Of a DNA stretch of 50,500 nucleotides, positions 33,970-43,078 are shown piece by piece; within the stretch, counting starts at the first letter, position 1, and every line of letters starts with the position of its first letter. Made by a program: the position numbers and the translations under genes. Source of the DNA: Paenilisteria rustica (GTDB lineage Bacteria > Bacillota > Bacilli > Lactobacillales > Listeriaceae). The stretch covers positions 1-50,500 of the forward strand of contig NZ_JABJVM010000021.1 of the NCBI RefSeq assembly GCF_013820765.1. Direction: 5' to 3'. Below the pieces are notes generated by a model, which was not told the DNA's origin, did no database searches, and was given only the letters and a program-made list of their open reading frames with translations.

Positions 33970-35217
33970 TTGAAAATATTATATCTTCATCAATATTTTG
34001 CTACACGTAATTCTCATACAGCAACGAGATCTTATGAGTTTGCAAAGAAGCTTATCGAAAAAGGCCACGAAGTATGCATGCTTACAACAGATACATTTTT
34101 AGCTGGAGATACACCATATAAAGAAGAAAAAAATGTGAAGTATTATCGGATAGATGGCATTGAAGTCATAGCAATCAAAAACGACTATTCTAACTACATG
34201 GGATTAGTAAAAAGAGGATGGTCTTTCTTTTCTTACATGCAACAAGCATACAAAATTGGTAAGAAGTTGACAGGGATGGATATCATGTTCTCCACGTCGA
34301 CACCACTAACTATCGCGATACCAACACTGCGATTACAAAAGAAATTGAAAATTCCCTTCGTATTTGAAGTTAGAGATTTATGGCCAGAAGCTCCAAAACA
34401 AATGGAAGCTATCAAATCTAATTTTATTTTAAATAGACTCAGCAAATTAGAATCAAAAGTTTACCAAAAAGCAGATCATATTATCAGTTTATCCCCAGGT
34501 ATGACAGAGGGAATTATCGAAACCGGTATAGATCCAAATAAGATTACGATGGTATCCAATTTATCAGATCTAAATCTGTTTGATCTAGAAAAAGATTATA
34601 CGAACGAGCAACAAGTATGGCTCGAGAAATTCCAGTTAAAAAACAAGTTCCTTCTATTACATCTAGGTGCAATGGGCGAGGCTAACGGATTGGATTATCT
34701 AGTAGAGGCAGCGAAAATACTAAAAGAGAAGAATCAGGAAGATATCAGAATTGTGATTGGCGGCGATGGGAAAAGCAAGCCAAGATTGGAAGCATATTGT
34801 ATCCAACATAAGTTAACAAATGTTGTTTTCTTAGGGCATGTTCCGCGTAGTGATGTTCCGATGATTACGAGTTTAGCCCATATTACGATGACATGTTTCA
34901 AGCCGTTACCAATTCTGGCAACCAACTCACCGAATAAATTCTTTGATTCAATGGCAGCAGGTAAGCCAATTATTGTGAATTCGGATGGTTGGACAAAAGA
35001 TATTGTTGAGAATTATGGCATTGGACATTATGTTAATCCAGAAAAACCACAAGATTTGGCGAATTTACTCATAGATTTAGAACAGCAACGGGAATCATTA
35101 GCAGAGTTACAACCGAGAATAAGGCAGATTGCAGAAGAACATTACAGCGCGGAAAAGCTTGCAAATAAGGTAGAACAAATTTTGGTTGGATCGCTTGAGA
35201 GGAGCAAATTATCGTGA
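33970..35217 (+). CDS. Glycosyltransferase, GT4 family (WbuB-like)
   Basis: A 415-residue two-Rossmann glycosyltransferase. The N-terminal block YLHQYFATRNSHTATRSYEFAKKL is typical of WbuB/WbpT-like GT4 enzymes that build surface polysaccharides. FEVRDLWPEA lies in the acceptor domain, and the C-terminal donor-binding NSPNKFFDSMAAGKPII block carries the family's acidic region in a modified form. The start is TTG, following AAGGAG. It overlaps the next gene by 4 nt. Confidence 0.85.
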   Translation: MKILYLHQYFATRNSHTATRSYEFAKKLIEKGHEVCMLTTDTFLAGDTPYKEEKNVKYYRIDGIEVIAIKNDYSNYMGLVKRGWSFFSYMQQAYKIGKKLTGMDIMFSTSTPLTIAIPTLRLQKKLKIPFVFEVRDLWPEAPKQMEAIKSNFILNRLSKLESKVYQKADHIISLSPGMTEGIIETGIDPNKITMVSNLSDLNLFDLEKDYTNEQQVWLEKFQLKNKFLLLHLGAMGEANGLDYLVEAAKILKEKNQEDIRIVIGGDGKSKPRLEAYCIQHKLTNVVFLGHVPRSDVPMITSLAHITMTCFKPLPILATNSPNKFFDSMAAGKPIIVNSDGWTKDIVENYGIGHYVNPEKPQDLANLLIDLEQQRESLAELQPRIRQIAEEHYSAEKLANKVEQILVGSLERSKLS

Positions 35218-36533
35218 ATATAGTAGTTATTGGTACAGGATATGTTGGATTAGTTACAGGTGTGGCGCTGGCAGAAATAGGGCATGACATTTGTTGCATT
35301 GATATAGATACGAATAAAGTAGCAAAGTTGAAGCAAGCTATTTCACCGATTTATGAACCAGGCATTGAAGCTTTAATCGAGAAGAACATCCAAGCGGGTA
35401 GACTTTCATTCAGTACGGATTTAAAAATGGCTGTAGCGAATAGTTCGGTTGTTTATCTAGCAGTTGGTACACCCCAAAAACAAGATGGATCAGCGAATCT
35501 CGATTATATCGAAGAGGCAGCGGCAAACATTGCCCAATCGATTGTTCAAGATACGGTAGTTGTTGTGAAGAGTACGGTACCGGTTGGAACAAATCGTTAT
35601 TTGAAAGAGTTTATACAAAATCAAACGCCTTACAAAATCTCGATTGTTTCCAATCCTGAATTTTTAAGAGAAGGTGTGGCTGTACATGACGTGTTCCACG
35701 GCGATCGGATTGTGCTTGGTGCAGATGATGAGGAAGCACTTGACAAACTAGAAGGGATAAATCAAGGCTTTCATATCCCAATTTTTAAAACGGCTCTGGA
35801 AAGTGCTGAAATGATTAAGTATGCATCGAACGCCTTTTTAGCCACCAAAATCAGCTTTATTAATGAAATTGCTAATATTTGTGAAAAAACTGGTGGCGAT
35901 ATTCGCGAAATCAGTGCAGGTATGGGAATGGATAGTCGAATTGGAGGTGCCTTTTTACAAGCAGGTATCGGATATGGCGGTTCTTGTTTCCCGAAAGATA
36001 CGTTGGCGCTGAATCATATTGCTAAAAATGTCGGTTATGATTTCGGGTTGATACAGTCTGTGATTGATGCCAATAAAGTGCAACAGTTGAAGTTAGTAGA
36101 GGTTCTAAAATCACATTATAGTGACTTAGCTGGTAAGCAAATTGCTCTTTTAGGAGTGGCCTTTAAACCAGAAACAGACGACATTAGGGAAGCGGCATCT
36201 GAGGTTATTATTGAAGAACTTTTACGTTGTGGAGCTGAAGTATCTATTTTCGATCCGGTTGCTGCTGCCAATATGAAGGCTGTATTTGGAAACGCGATTC
36301 ATGTTGCTGATACCGTTTCTGACGTTTTGTATCAAGCGGACGCGGCATTGGTTGTGACAGAGTGGAATGAAATTAAGAACATCCAATTGGCAGAGTTCAC
36401 ATCGCAAATGAAACATCCAGTTGTGTTGGACGGGCGATTAGTATTTGATAAGTTGGAAATGAAGCATGCTGGTGTTAGCTACTATTCCGTTGGGACTGGC
36501 GCGCTAGAAATCAATGAACCAGTATATATTTGA
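35214..36533 (+). CDS. ugd: UDP-glucose 6-dehydrogenase
   Basis: It oxidises UDP-glucose to UDP-glucuronic acid with two NAD. The N-terminal NAD motif GTGYVG is at residues 7-12. The catalytic Cys258 lies in GYGGSCFPKDT. The K-T-V loop (VVKSTVPVGT) and EFLREG are present. At 439 residues it is full length. The GTG start overlaps the previous stop. It indicates that the polymer contains glucuronic acid or a sugar derived from it, so the polymer is probably acidic. Confidence 0.93.
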   Translation: MNIVVIGTGYVGLVTGVALAEIGHDICCIDIDTNKVAKLKQAISPIYEPGIEALIEKNIQAGRLSFSTDLKMAVANSSVVYLAVGTPQKQDGSANLDYIEEAAANIAQSIVQDTVVVVKSTVPVGTNRYLKEFIQNQTPYKISIVSNPEFLREGVAVHDVFHGDRIVLGADDEEALDKLEGINQGFHIPIFKTALESAEMIKYASNAFLATKISFINEIANICEKTGGDIREISAGMGMDSRIGGAFLQAGIGYGGSCFPKDTLALNHIAKNVGYDFGLIQSVIDANKVQQLKLVEVLKSHYSDLAGKQIALLGVAFKPETDDIREAASEVIIEELLRCGAEVSIFDPVAAANMKAVFGNAIHVADTVSDVLYQADAALVVTEWNEIKNIQLAEFTSQMKHPVVLDGRLVFDKLEMKHAGVSYYSVGTGALEINEPVYI

Positions 36534-36551
36534 GGGTGAGGTTAAAAAGTT

Positions 36552-37145
36552 ATGTTGATAATTAAAACAGTCACTGACACCATCGTAGCTGCCATAGCCA
36601 TCGTTATTCTATGTATTCCGATGGCTGTATTGACACTAGTGCTTGCCATTTATTACAAAGGAAATCCGATTTACATGTCACGAAGACCGGGACTTCACGG
36701 GAAAGCATTCCGATTCTATAAATTTAAATCAATGAAAGAATTATATGACGATGAAGGAAATCTATTACCAGATGAACAGAGGCTCACGCGGGTAGGGAGT
36801 CTCTTGCGAAAAACGAGTGTTGATGAATTACCGCAATTAATAAATGTTGTAAAAGGGGACATGAGTCTTGTGGGACCAAGGCCGCTATTGCTTGAATATA
36901 ACAATCTGTACACGGAAGAAGAGCGTAAACGATTAGACATGAAACCTGGAATAACAGGCTGGGCACAAGTGAATGGAAGAAATGAAATTGATTGGAAAAC
37001 GAAATTCCGAATGGATGTTACGTACGTAACGCAATATTCCTTACTTTTTGACATAAAAATTATTTTGCTAACTATCAAAGTGATTATTAAGAAAGAAGGC
37101 GTTAGTCAGGATGGATTTGTTTCGGCAGAGAGATACAGAGGCTAG
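36552..37145 (+). CDS. Undecaprenyl-phosphate sugar phosphotransferase (priming enzyme)
   Basis: A 197-residue bacterial sugar transferase. One N-terminal membrane segment is followed by the catalytic core with [22 protein letters not shown] (the DELPQ motif), [10 protein letters not shown] and [12 protein letters not shown]. It starts polymer repeat units by moving a sugar-1-phosphate onto undecaprenyl phosphate. It is the short form without the extra N-terminal membrane/Rossmann part. It overlaps the next gene by 35 nt, a normal pairing with PglD/NeuD-type acetyltransferases. Confidence 0.9.
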   Translation: MLIIKTVTDTIVAAIAIVILCIPMAVLTLVLAIYYKGNPIYMSRRPGLHGKAFRFYKFKSMKELYDDEGNLLPDEQRLTRVGSLLRKTSVDELPQLINVVKGDMSLVGPRPLLLEYNNLYTEEERKRLDMKPGITGWAQVNGRNEIDWKTKFRMDVTYVTQYSLLFDIKIILLTIKVIIKKEGVSQDGFVSAERYRG

Positions 37146-37845
37146 AAAGAAACTTGTTATTATTGGGAGCGGATCCCAGGGAAGAATGATTCGCAATGTC
37201 ATTGAGCAATATGATTTAGGATTTTCTGTCTGGGGATTCCTAGACGAGCAGTATGCGTCATTGTTTTTGGAAGACGGCATCAACCGCGGACCTATTTCGC
37301 TAGCTGCATCACTTTACCAAGATGAAAATACCGCCTTTATTATTGCGATTGGAGATCCAGAAAATAAATTTGAAGTGGCCCAAAGTCTGGGCTTTCAAGA
37401 AGAACGTTACGCGACAGTTATTCATCCTTACGCGTATGTGGATCCTTCTACACATGTTGGATATGGTGTCTATGTATCGGCAAATGCGACGGTGATGCAC
37501 CAAGGAACGATTGGGAATCATACTTTTATTTTAGCTGGTGCAACATTGGAATACGAAACACGGGTTGCAGATTGTGTATTGATTGCCGCTAACACCACCA
37601 TATCAGGCAATGTAGCCATTCAAAATCAGGTGTTTGTAGGAGCAGGCTCGGTTATTACACAAGGAAAGAAGATTGGCTCACATACTATTATTGCTGCCAA
37701 CGCGACTGTTTTAAAAGATGTACCGGAGCATAGTATCGCGATTGGAACGCCAGCAGTGGTAAAGGTCAAAAGTAGTGAGAAAAGTGCCGTGAATAAATTG
37801 GCTAGATCGATTACGAAAACAGATGTTGTCCGCGGAGAACAATAA
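37111..37845 (+). CDS. Sugar O/N-acetyltransferase, NeuD/PglD family
   Basis: The 244-residue protein has an N-terminal Rossmann-like part (KLVIIGSGSQGRMI, FLDEQ, FIIAIGD) and a C-terminal left-handed beta-helix of hexapeptide repeats (VDPSTHVGYGVYVSANATV, GNHTFILAGATLE). It acetylates a nucleotide sugar or lipid-linked sugar. The 35-nt overlap with the priming transferase gene implies coupling. In PglC/PglD systems the two act in sequence on N-acetylated, amino-deoxy sugars, which would fit the PglF-like dehydratase at 39136. It is the last gene of the first unit. No terminator is obvious after it. Confidence 0.85.
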   Translation: MDLFRQRDTEARKKLVIIGSGSQGRMIRNVIEQYDLGFSVWGFLDEQYASLFLEDGINRGPISLAASLYQDENTAFIIAIGDPENKFEVAQSLGFQEERYATVIHPYAYVDPSTHVGYGVYVSANATVMHQGTIGNHTFILAGATLEYETRVADCVLIAANTTISGNVAIQNQVFVGAGSVITQGKKIGSHTIIAANATVLKDVPEHSIAIGTPAVVKVKSSEKSAVNKLARSITKTDVVRGEQ

Positions 37846-37897
37846 GCAACGATGCATTCCAATAGATGAATAATTTCTCGTAAAAGATACCACTTTC

Positions 37898-38080
37898 TTT
37901 GTTCATTAAATGTTCATTATTCTATAAAAAAGCAGCCTATATGAAATAATGGACATTTTAATGTGCACCTAGAGGAATAATCAGGCGCAGAAGTTGCTTG
38001 GACAGTAACAAAGGGCAGAAAGATGTATCAATTGAGAAGCGTTATACTTAGGGTGTTCAAAAAACAACGACACTAAAAAC
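37898..38080 (+). promoter_or_regulatory. Exopolysaccharide promoter module B
   Basis: The second copy of module A: TGTTCAT (37911), perfect inverted repeat ACATT-TT-AATGT (37953-37964), CTAGAGGAATAA (37969-37980), AATTGAGAAGCGTTATACT with -10 TATACT (38043-38048), then GGTGTT and AAAACAACG. Spacing to the -10 is the same as in module A (90 and 74 bp). The downstream gene begins 90 nt after the -10. There is no good -35. Confidence 0.75.
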
Positions 38081-38137
38081 ACTGAGCTACTTAGATGAGA
38101 TACCAAACAAAAAAATAAATCATTGGAGTGATACACC

Positions 38138-39115
38138 GTGAAAAAAACAGTTTTAGTAACAGGTGGAGCGGGATTCATTGGCTCACATATTTGCAAAATG
38201 TACTTGGCTGAAGGATATCAAACAATCTGTGTCGATAATCTGATTTCAGGAAAAGAAGCAAATATTGCTGACTTAATGAATCATCCGGAATTTCACTTTT
38301 ATAAAGTAGATATAAGTAATAAAACGGAAATGGAAGCCTTGTTCGTCAAGTTCAGACCACAAGTAGTTAATCATCACGCGGCGCAAAAATCCGTACCATA
38401 CTCACTCGAAAATCCAATATATGATCTAGATACAAACATCGGTGGATTACTGCAATTGCTAGCGCTGGTTCAAAAATACCCCATCGAAACATTAGTATTT
38501 GCATCATCAGGCGGTGCACTTTCGAAAAAATTAGAAGGTGACGAGCGATCAGCAGAAAAAGACACACCACAACTTATTTCTCCTTATGCGCTAACGAAAT
38601 ACGCGGGGGAACAATATATTAATATGTACAGCGAAAAATATGATTTCAATTATACCGTTTTACGTTATGCTAATGTATTTGGGCCGAAGCAAGTTCCTGA
38701 TGGAGAGAGCGGTGTAGTTCCTATTTTTTTGAAGAACCTAAACGAAAATAAAAAATCGATACTGATGGCATACCCAGACATGCCAAGAGGTTGTACGCGC
38801 GATTATATTTACGTAGCGGATGTAGTAGAAGCTAATAAATTGGCGACTCAAAAGCCGTTAAATAAAGTTGTTAATATTGGTTCGGGAACGGAGATTTCTA
38901 TTCTAGATGTTTACGAACAGGTGCTTGATATATTTGATAAATCAGCACCGATTGAAATTATTGGACCGCGGCCGGGCGATATTAGAAGGTCAATACTAGA
39001 TACAAAAATTGCGACAGAAGAATTAAACTGGAAAGCAAAATATACATTACGACAAGGCTTGCAAGAGTTATATACATTCAATTTAGAATGGGATAAAGAA
39101 CTTACATTCCGTTAA
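38138..39115 (+). CDS. NAD-dependent sugar epimerase (UDP-glucose 4-epimerase-like)
   Basis: A 325-residue extended short-chain dehydrogenase with GGAGFIG (residues ~8-14), FASSGG as the Ser/Thr site, and the catalytic Y-x3-K in SPYALTKYAGEQY. RYANVFGP and GCTRDYIYVADV are typical of GalE-like and UDP-glucuronate epimerase/decarboxylase enzymes. The probable role is epimerising UDP-glucose, UDP-GlcNAc or UDP-GlcA for the polymer. The GTG start follows TTGGAG. It is the first gene of the second unit. Confidence 0.85.
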   Translation: MKKTVLVTGGAGFIGSHICKMYLAEGYQTICVDNLISGKEANIADLMNHPEFHFYKVDISNKTEMEALFVKFRPQVVNHHAAQKSVPYSLENPIYDLDTNIGGLLQLLALVQKYPIETLVFASSGGALSKKLEGDERSAEKDTPQLISPYALTKYAGEQYINMYSEKYDFNYTVLRYANVFGPKQVPDGESGVVPIFLKNLNENKKSILMAYPDMPRGCTRDYIYVADVVEANKLATQKPLNKVVNIGSGTEISILDVYEQVLDIFDKSAPIEIIGPRPGDIRRSILDTKIATEELNWKAKYTLRQGLQELYTFNLEWDKELTFR

Positions 39116-39135
39116 ATACACGAGGAGGAGCGAAT

Positions 39136-40560
39136 ATGAAAATGATGAGGACATTAATTATTGGTGCAGGAGCTGGAGGGAAATTTGTTATCGAGCAACT
39201 GCAGACAACTAAAAATAGTCGCTACCAGCCAGTTGTTATTTTAGATGATGCTAGTCATAAAGTTGGTTTGGATTTATATGGGATTCCTGTGAAAGGGAAT
39301 TTAGCTGACTTAAGCAAGGCTATAACGAATGAAGATATCAAGCATGTTATCCTAGCGATTCCAACATTGGACACGATGACGCAAAGCAAGATTATCGATG
39401 AGTTAAGGGATTATGATGTTACTTTATTTGTTCTTCCATCCGTGTTTTCGACGAGAGAAAGTCAAAAAGTAGCCATTCCAGAATTGGACTACAAAGATTT
39501 GATTCAAGATAGATCGGAATTTCAGCTAGATTACAATGACATAAAAAGGAAGATTCGTCAAAAAACGGTTCTTATTACAGGCGCAGGCGGATCAATTGGT
39601 TCTGAAATAGCCCATCAAATTTTTAATTGTCAGCCTGAGAAAATTATTTTATTGGGTCATGGTGAGGGTAGCATTTACCAAATTGATAGTGAGTTACAGC
39701 AAGAAAAAATGATCAAGTCTTATGATGTTGAAATTGTACCAGTGATTGCAGATATTCGAGATGAATTACGTATGACGCAGGTTTTTAAGCAACACAAACC
39801 ACACATTGTATATCAAGCAGCGGCGCATAAACATGTTCCTTTGATGGAGAATAACATTTATGAAGCTGTCAAAAATAATATTATCGGCACATACAACGTC
39901 ATCCAAGCCAGCAAACAAAACGCGGCGGAAGAATTTGTGATGGTATCAACAGACAAGGCTGTTAACCCTAGAAACATAATGGGCGCTAGTAAGCGATTAG
40001 CAGAGAAATTAACACTTGAGAATGACATGACAAGTCGGACTGTTTGTAATGTTGTTCGCTTCGGTAACGTATTAGGTAGTCGAGGTAGCGTCTTTCCAAA
40101 GCTATGGGCACAAATTCATCAGGGAGTACCACTTACGATAACGAATCCAGAAATGAAGCGCTATTTCATGACAATCCCGGAGGCAAGCAAACTCGTTATT
40201 TCAGCAAGTATGCTTAAACGAAAAAATGCTATTTTCGTGTTAGATATGGGTGAACAACTTGGCCTTTCAGGTATGGTGGATCAACTAATCGAGCTTTCTG
40301 GTAAAAATAAACGTGATATCAGCATTAAATATGTTGGTGTTCGTCCAGGTGAGAAAATGGAAGAAGAGTTATTTAACCAAGAGGAGCTTTCAAGTAAAGT
40401 GACTGACAAAATGTATGAAGGAAATTATTATACGAGTATCGCAGAGCTAGATAGTATCAAACATCTGATGGAAACATATACAACGATTGAGCACGAAACT
40501 TTACGCAGTCTACTACTAACACTAGCTAATACGCACAACGCGTTACAAGAAACGATGTGA
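39136..40560 (+). CDS. CapD/PglF-like nucleotide-sugar 4,6-dehydratase without membrane segments
   Basis: The 474-residue protein has an N-terminal Rossmann module (TLIIGAGAGGKFVIEQL, GIPVKGN, HVILAIPT) and a C-terminal dehydratase domain (ITGAGGSIGSEIAHQI, AAAHKHVPLME, VSTDKAVNPRNIMGASKR, RFGNVLGSRGSV). Family members such as PglF, FlaA1/WbpM and CapD convert UDP-GlcNAc to 4-keto-6-deoxy sugars. The usual four N-terminal membrane helices of PglF/WbpM are absent: the protein begins directly at the first Rossmann fold. GGAGGAG precedes the ATG. It probably supplies an amino-deoxy sugar that the NeuD-type enzyme acetylates. Confidence 0.85.
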   Translation: MKMMRTLIIGAGAGGKFVIEQLQTTKNSRYQPVVILDDASHKVGLDLYGIPVKGNLADLSKAITNEDIKHVILAIPTLDTMTQSKIIDELRDYDVTLFVLPSVFSTRESQKVAIPELDYKDLIQDRSEFQLDYNDIKRKIRQKTVLITGAGGSIGSEIAHQIFNCQPEKIILLGHGEGSIYQIDSELQQEKMIKSYDVEIVPVIADIRDELRMTQVFKQHKPHIVYQAAAHKHVPLMENNIYEAVKNNIIGTYNVIQASKQNAAEEFVMVSTDKAVNPRNIMGASKRLAEKLTLENDMTSRTVCNVVRFGNVLGSRGSVFPKLWAQIHQGVPLTITNPEMKRYFMTIPEASKLVISASMLKRKNAIFVLDMGEQLGLSGMVDQLIELSGKNKRDISIKYVGVRPGEKMEEELFNQEELSSKVTDKMYEGNYYTSIAELDSIKHLMETYTTIEHETLRSLLLTLANTHNALQETM

Positions 40561-40567
40561 AGAAAAT

Positions 40568-41491
40568 ATGGAAGCATTGATTCGCTTAAAACAAAAAAAT
40601 TTAACAGACTACGAATACATGATTCTGACATCTACGGCTAATAAGACCAATACAAATCAAATGTTGCCAGATCGCTTAAGTTCAGAAGGATCTATTTTAA
40701 ATATTCAAGTAAGCACGGAGGAATTCGTTGTTGCGGTTTTACAACTGGTAGATGGCGTCATTCCTCATATTTTTATCGATGTGGAGCGAAAACAAGCAAT
40801 TAATTTGTGGGAGATCGCAAGCGAGACGTGTCATGACTCGGCGGTTCATCCATTGAAGGCCAATGATATCACAGTTGATGCGGCTACGAGCATTATTATC
40901 AAAGAACTGCAGAACAATTTCGATCAACGCACGGTCATGATATATGGAACAGGTAACTTGGCTACAAAAACGGCTTTGAAGCTTGCTGAACTAGGCATGT
41001 ATGTCACACTTTCTGGCGGAGATGTTTCGAAAGTAACTCGAATTGTGCAAGTTCTGAACGATATTTTACCAGCTTATACACCGTGGCCCATTCAAGTTTT
41101 TCATGAAAATAAGACTGGAAAGGTGGATGTATTGATATCTGCCATATCGGCCCAAAAGATTTTAGATGAAACGTGGTTGGACTATTTACAGGCTGATGGT
41201 TTTGCGCTAGATATGGGTTTAAACAATTTTTCAGAGCAGTTTATCGACGAAATCCTGTTATCAGAGCGTGCCTTATATCGCGTAGATATTCAAGCAAAGA
41301 TCGGTACAGCTATTTTAGATTTGAAAACAGAAGATTACTTTTTTAGCAAAATTCGCGGAAAAATAAAATGGTTAGATCAAACAGCTGTAGCGGGCGGAAT
41401 TATTGGTAATGAGAACGATGTCGTTTTAAACAGAGTAACACCGCCTTATGTTGTGATTGGGACTTCTAATGGGACCGGTGGATTGAAGTAG
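40568..41491 (+). CDS. Unrecognised Rossmann-fold protein of the exopolysaccharide locus
   Basis: A 307-residue protein that I cannot assign. The centre has a dinucleotide-binding start (VMIYGTGNLATKTALKLAELGMYVTLSGG, residues ~118-146), then VDVLISAISAQKILDE and FALDMGLNNFSEQF, as in shikimate-dehydrogenase-like or methylenetetrahydrofolate-dehydrogenase-like folds. The end has VAGGIIGNENDVVLNR. No Cys-rich or membrane parts are visible. It begins 7 nt after the dehydratase gene with a weak ribosome site, so it is probably translated with it. It may be an NAD(P)-dependent reductase or aminotransferase partner acting on the keto-sugar. Confidence 0.6.
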   Translation: MEALIRLKQKNLTDYEYMILTSTANKTNTNQMLPDRLSSEGSILNIQVSTEEFVVAVLQLVDGVIPHIFIDVERKQAINLWEIASETCHDSAVHPLKANDITVDAATSIIIKELQNNFDQRTVMIYGTGNLATKTALKLAELGMYVTLSGGDVSKVTRIVQVLNDILPAYTPWPIQVFHENKTGKVDVLISAISAQKILDETWLDYLQADGFALDMGLNNFSEQFIDEILLSERALYRVDIQAKIGTAILDLKTEDYFFSKIRGKIKWLDQTAVAGGIIGNENDVVLNRVTPPYVVIGTSNGTGGLK

Positions 41492-41552
41492 GGCATTAAG
41501 ATAATGAAGGAAGGCGAACAGGCGATGAGAAAGCAAGTTCCAGTACACACTA

Positions 41553-43049
41553 TTGAAGAAAATTAGATTCTATCAAACTTTTTCTATTATTATCGTCCTT
41601 ACGATGGTCGTCCAAGTTATCTCCTTGTTAAGGACGACCGCACTAGCCACCAACTTCGGGATAAGCAATGATATGGATGCTTTTAATTTTGCCAATACAG
41701 CGATGGTTTGTCTGGTCAACATTATGGGGCCATCTGTTGCAACGGTTCTGATTCCATTTTTAGCGAAGATGAAAGATGGTATAGAAGATAGAAATATACT
41801 AAACACCTATATCACAGCGATTATGTCTATCACGTATCTCCTCTTGTTAACCTACTTTATCATCGGTAGTATTTATTTCTTTGCAGGAAATTCGAATCAA
41901 GGACTCACTTTTCAAGAATTAACGTTCCTGCTGACTTTTATTTTAGGAATCGCTCAGTATACGAGGCTTATTTCATCGATTCAAACAGCTTTTCTACAAA
42001 TGGACGGTAAGTTTATCATTATCAAAATTGTAGCGGTGATTTCAGCGATACTCAGCTATATTTATATTATTATTACACCAAACTTAAGTATTATGGAAGC
42101 TGCGATATGTATTGGCTTATCTTATGTTGTAGAATGTATCGGCTTGATTTTTAGTAACAAAAATAAGAAATATAAATACCAGGCAAAATTCAAATGGGCC
42201 GATGCAGAATTTCGCAAACTCATGCGATTGACGGTTCCGGTAACGCTCAATTCTGTTATTTACCAAGTCACCGTATTGTTACCTAATATATTGGCTCGTT
42301 TTTTCGGAGAAGGTTACATCTCAACGATGGTTTACGCGAACCAAATTATTAGTATCATGCAGACGTTGATTATTATAAATTTAATCTCGATGCTCTATCC
42401 AACATTAACGCGCAGTTTTAATAGAAGCATTGACGAGGCAAAAAAGAAACTAGTTCTCTTTATAAATGGCTCAAATATGCTTGTAATACCAATGATTAGC
42501 GGCATGATTATGCTCGGCGGCTTAGTCATTCAGGTACTGTTCGAACGAGGTAATTTCACACATGATTCTACTATTATAGTATGGCAGTTTCTGATTTTTC
42601 TAAGTTTGGCTCTGCCGTTCGTTGTCATTCGAGAGTTTATTTTTAAAGCATTTTACGCGATGGGTGATACAAAAACGCCTGTCAAAAATTCATTGATTGT
42701 AATTATTATCCAAATCATATTCTTATCCGCAGGCTCATTTTGGATTGGAGTCTACGCAATCATGCTGTCTCCGTTACTTGCAGCCATACTGTCAACGATA
42801 CTTGGCTATAGAGATTTGCGCAAAAAAATCGGGCTACTCGGGAAAAATGGTGAGATGATAAAGCAGCATGTGCTCACTATTGTTAATTCGCTAGTTATGT
42901 GTGCCGGAATTTGGGGCACTATGCAAGTCGTTCATTTCAATACAATCATCAACCTGGTTATTTATATCGGTGTTGGGATAATGATTTATGGCATATGTGT
43001 CCTACTGACGCAAAGAAAGTACGTTAAAACATTACTAAATAATCGTTAA
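41553..43049 (+). CDS. MurJ/MviN-type lipid flippase (Wzx role)
   Basis: A 498-residue protein with about 13-14 membrane segments. The N-terminal pattern RTTALATNFGISNDMDAFNFA and later FYAMGDTKTPVKNS are those of the MurJ/MviN branch of the MOP superfamily. In this context it probably flips the undecaprenyl-linked repeat unit. The frame starts at TTG 41553, with no clear ribosome site. A 13-codon frame (41524-41565) with a good site upstream overlaps this start in another phase. That suggests either coupling or a frameshift in the first codons. Confidence 0.85.
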   Translation: MKKIRFYQTFSIIIVLTMVVQVISLLRTTALATNFGISNDMDAFNFANTAMVCLVNIMGPSVATVLIPFLAKMKDGIEDRNILNTYITAIMSITYLLLLTYFIIGSIYFFAGNSNQGLTFQELTFLLTFILGIAQYTRLISSIQTAFLQMDGKFIIIKIVAVISAILSYIYIIITPNLSIMEAAICIGLSYVVECIGLIFSNKNKKYKYQAKFKWADAEFRKLMRLTVPVTLNSVIYQVTVLLPNILARFFGEGYISTMVYANQIISIMQTLIIINLISMLYPTLTRSFNRSIDEAKKKLVLFINGSNMLVIPMISGMIMLGGLVIQVLFERGNFTHDSTIIVWQFLIFLSLALPFVVIREFIFKAFYAMGDTKTPVKNSLIVIIIQIIFLSAGSFWIGVYAIMLSPLLAAILSTILGYRDLRKKIGLLGKNGEMIKQHVLTIVNSLVMCAGIWGTMQVVHFNTIINLVIYIGVGIMIYGICVLLTQRKYVKTLLNNR

Positions 43050-43078
43050 AAATAAAACTAATAGAGGATGAATCAAAC

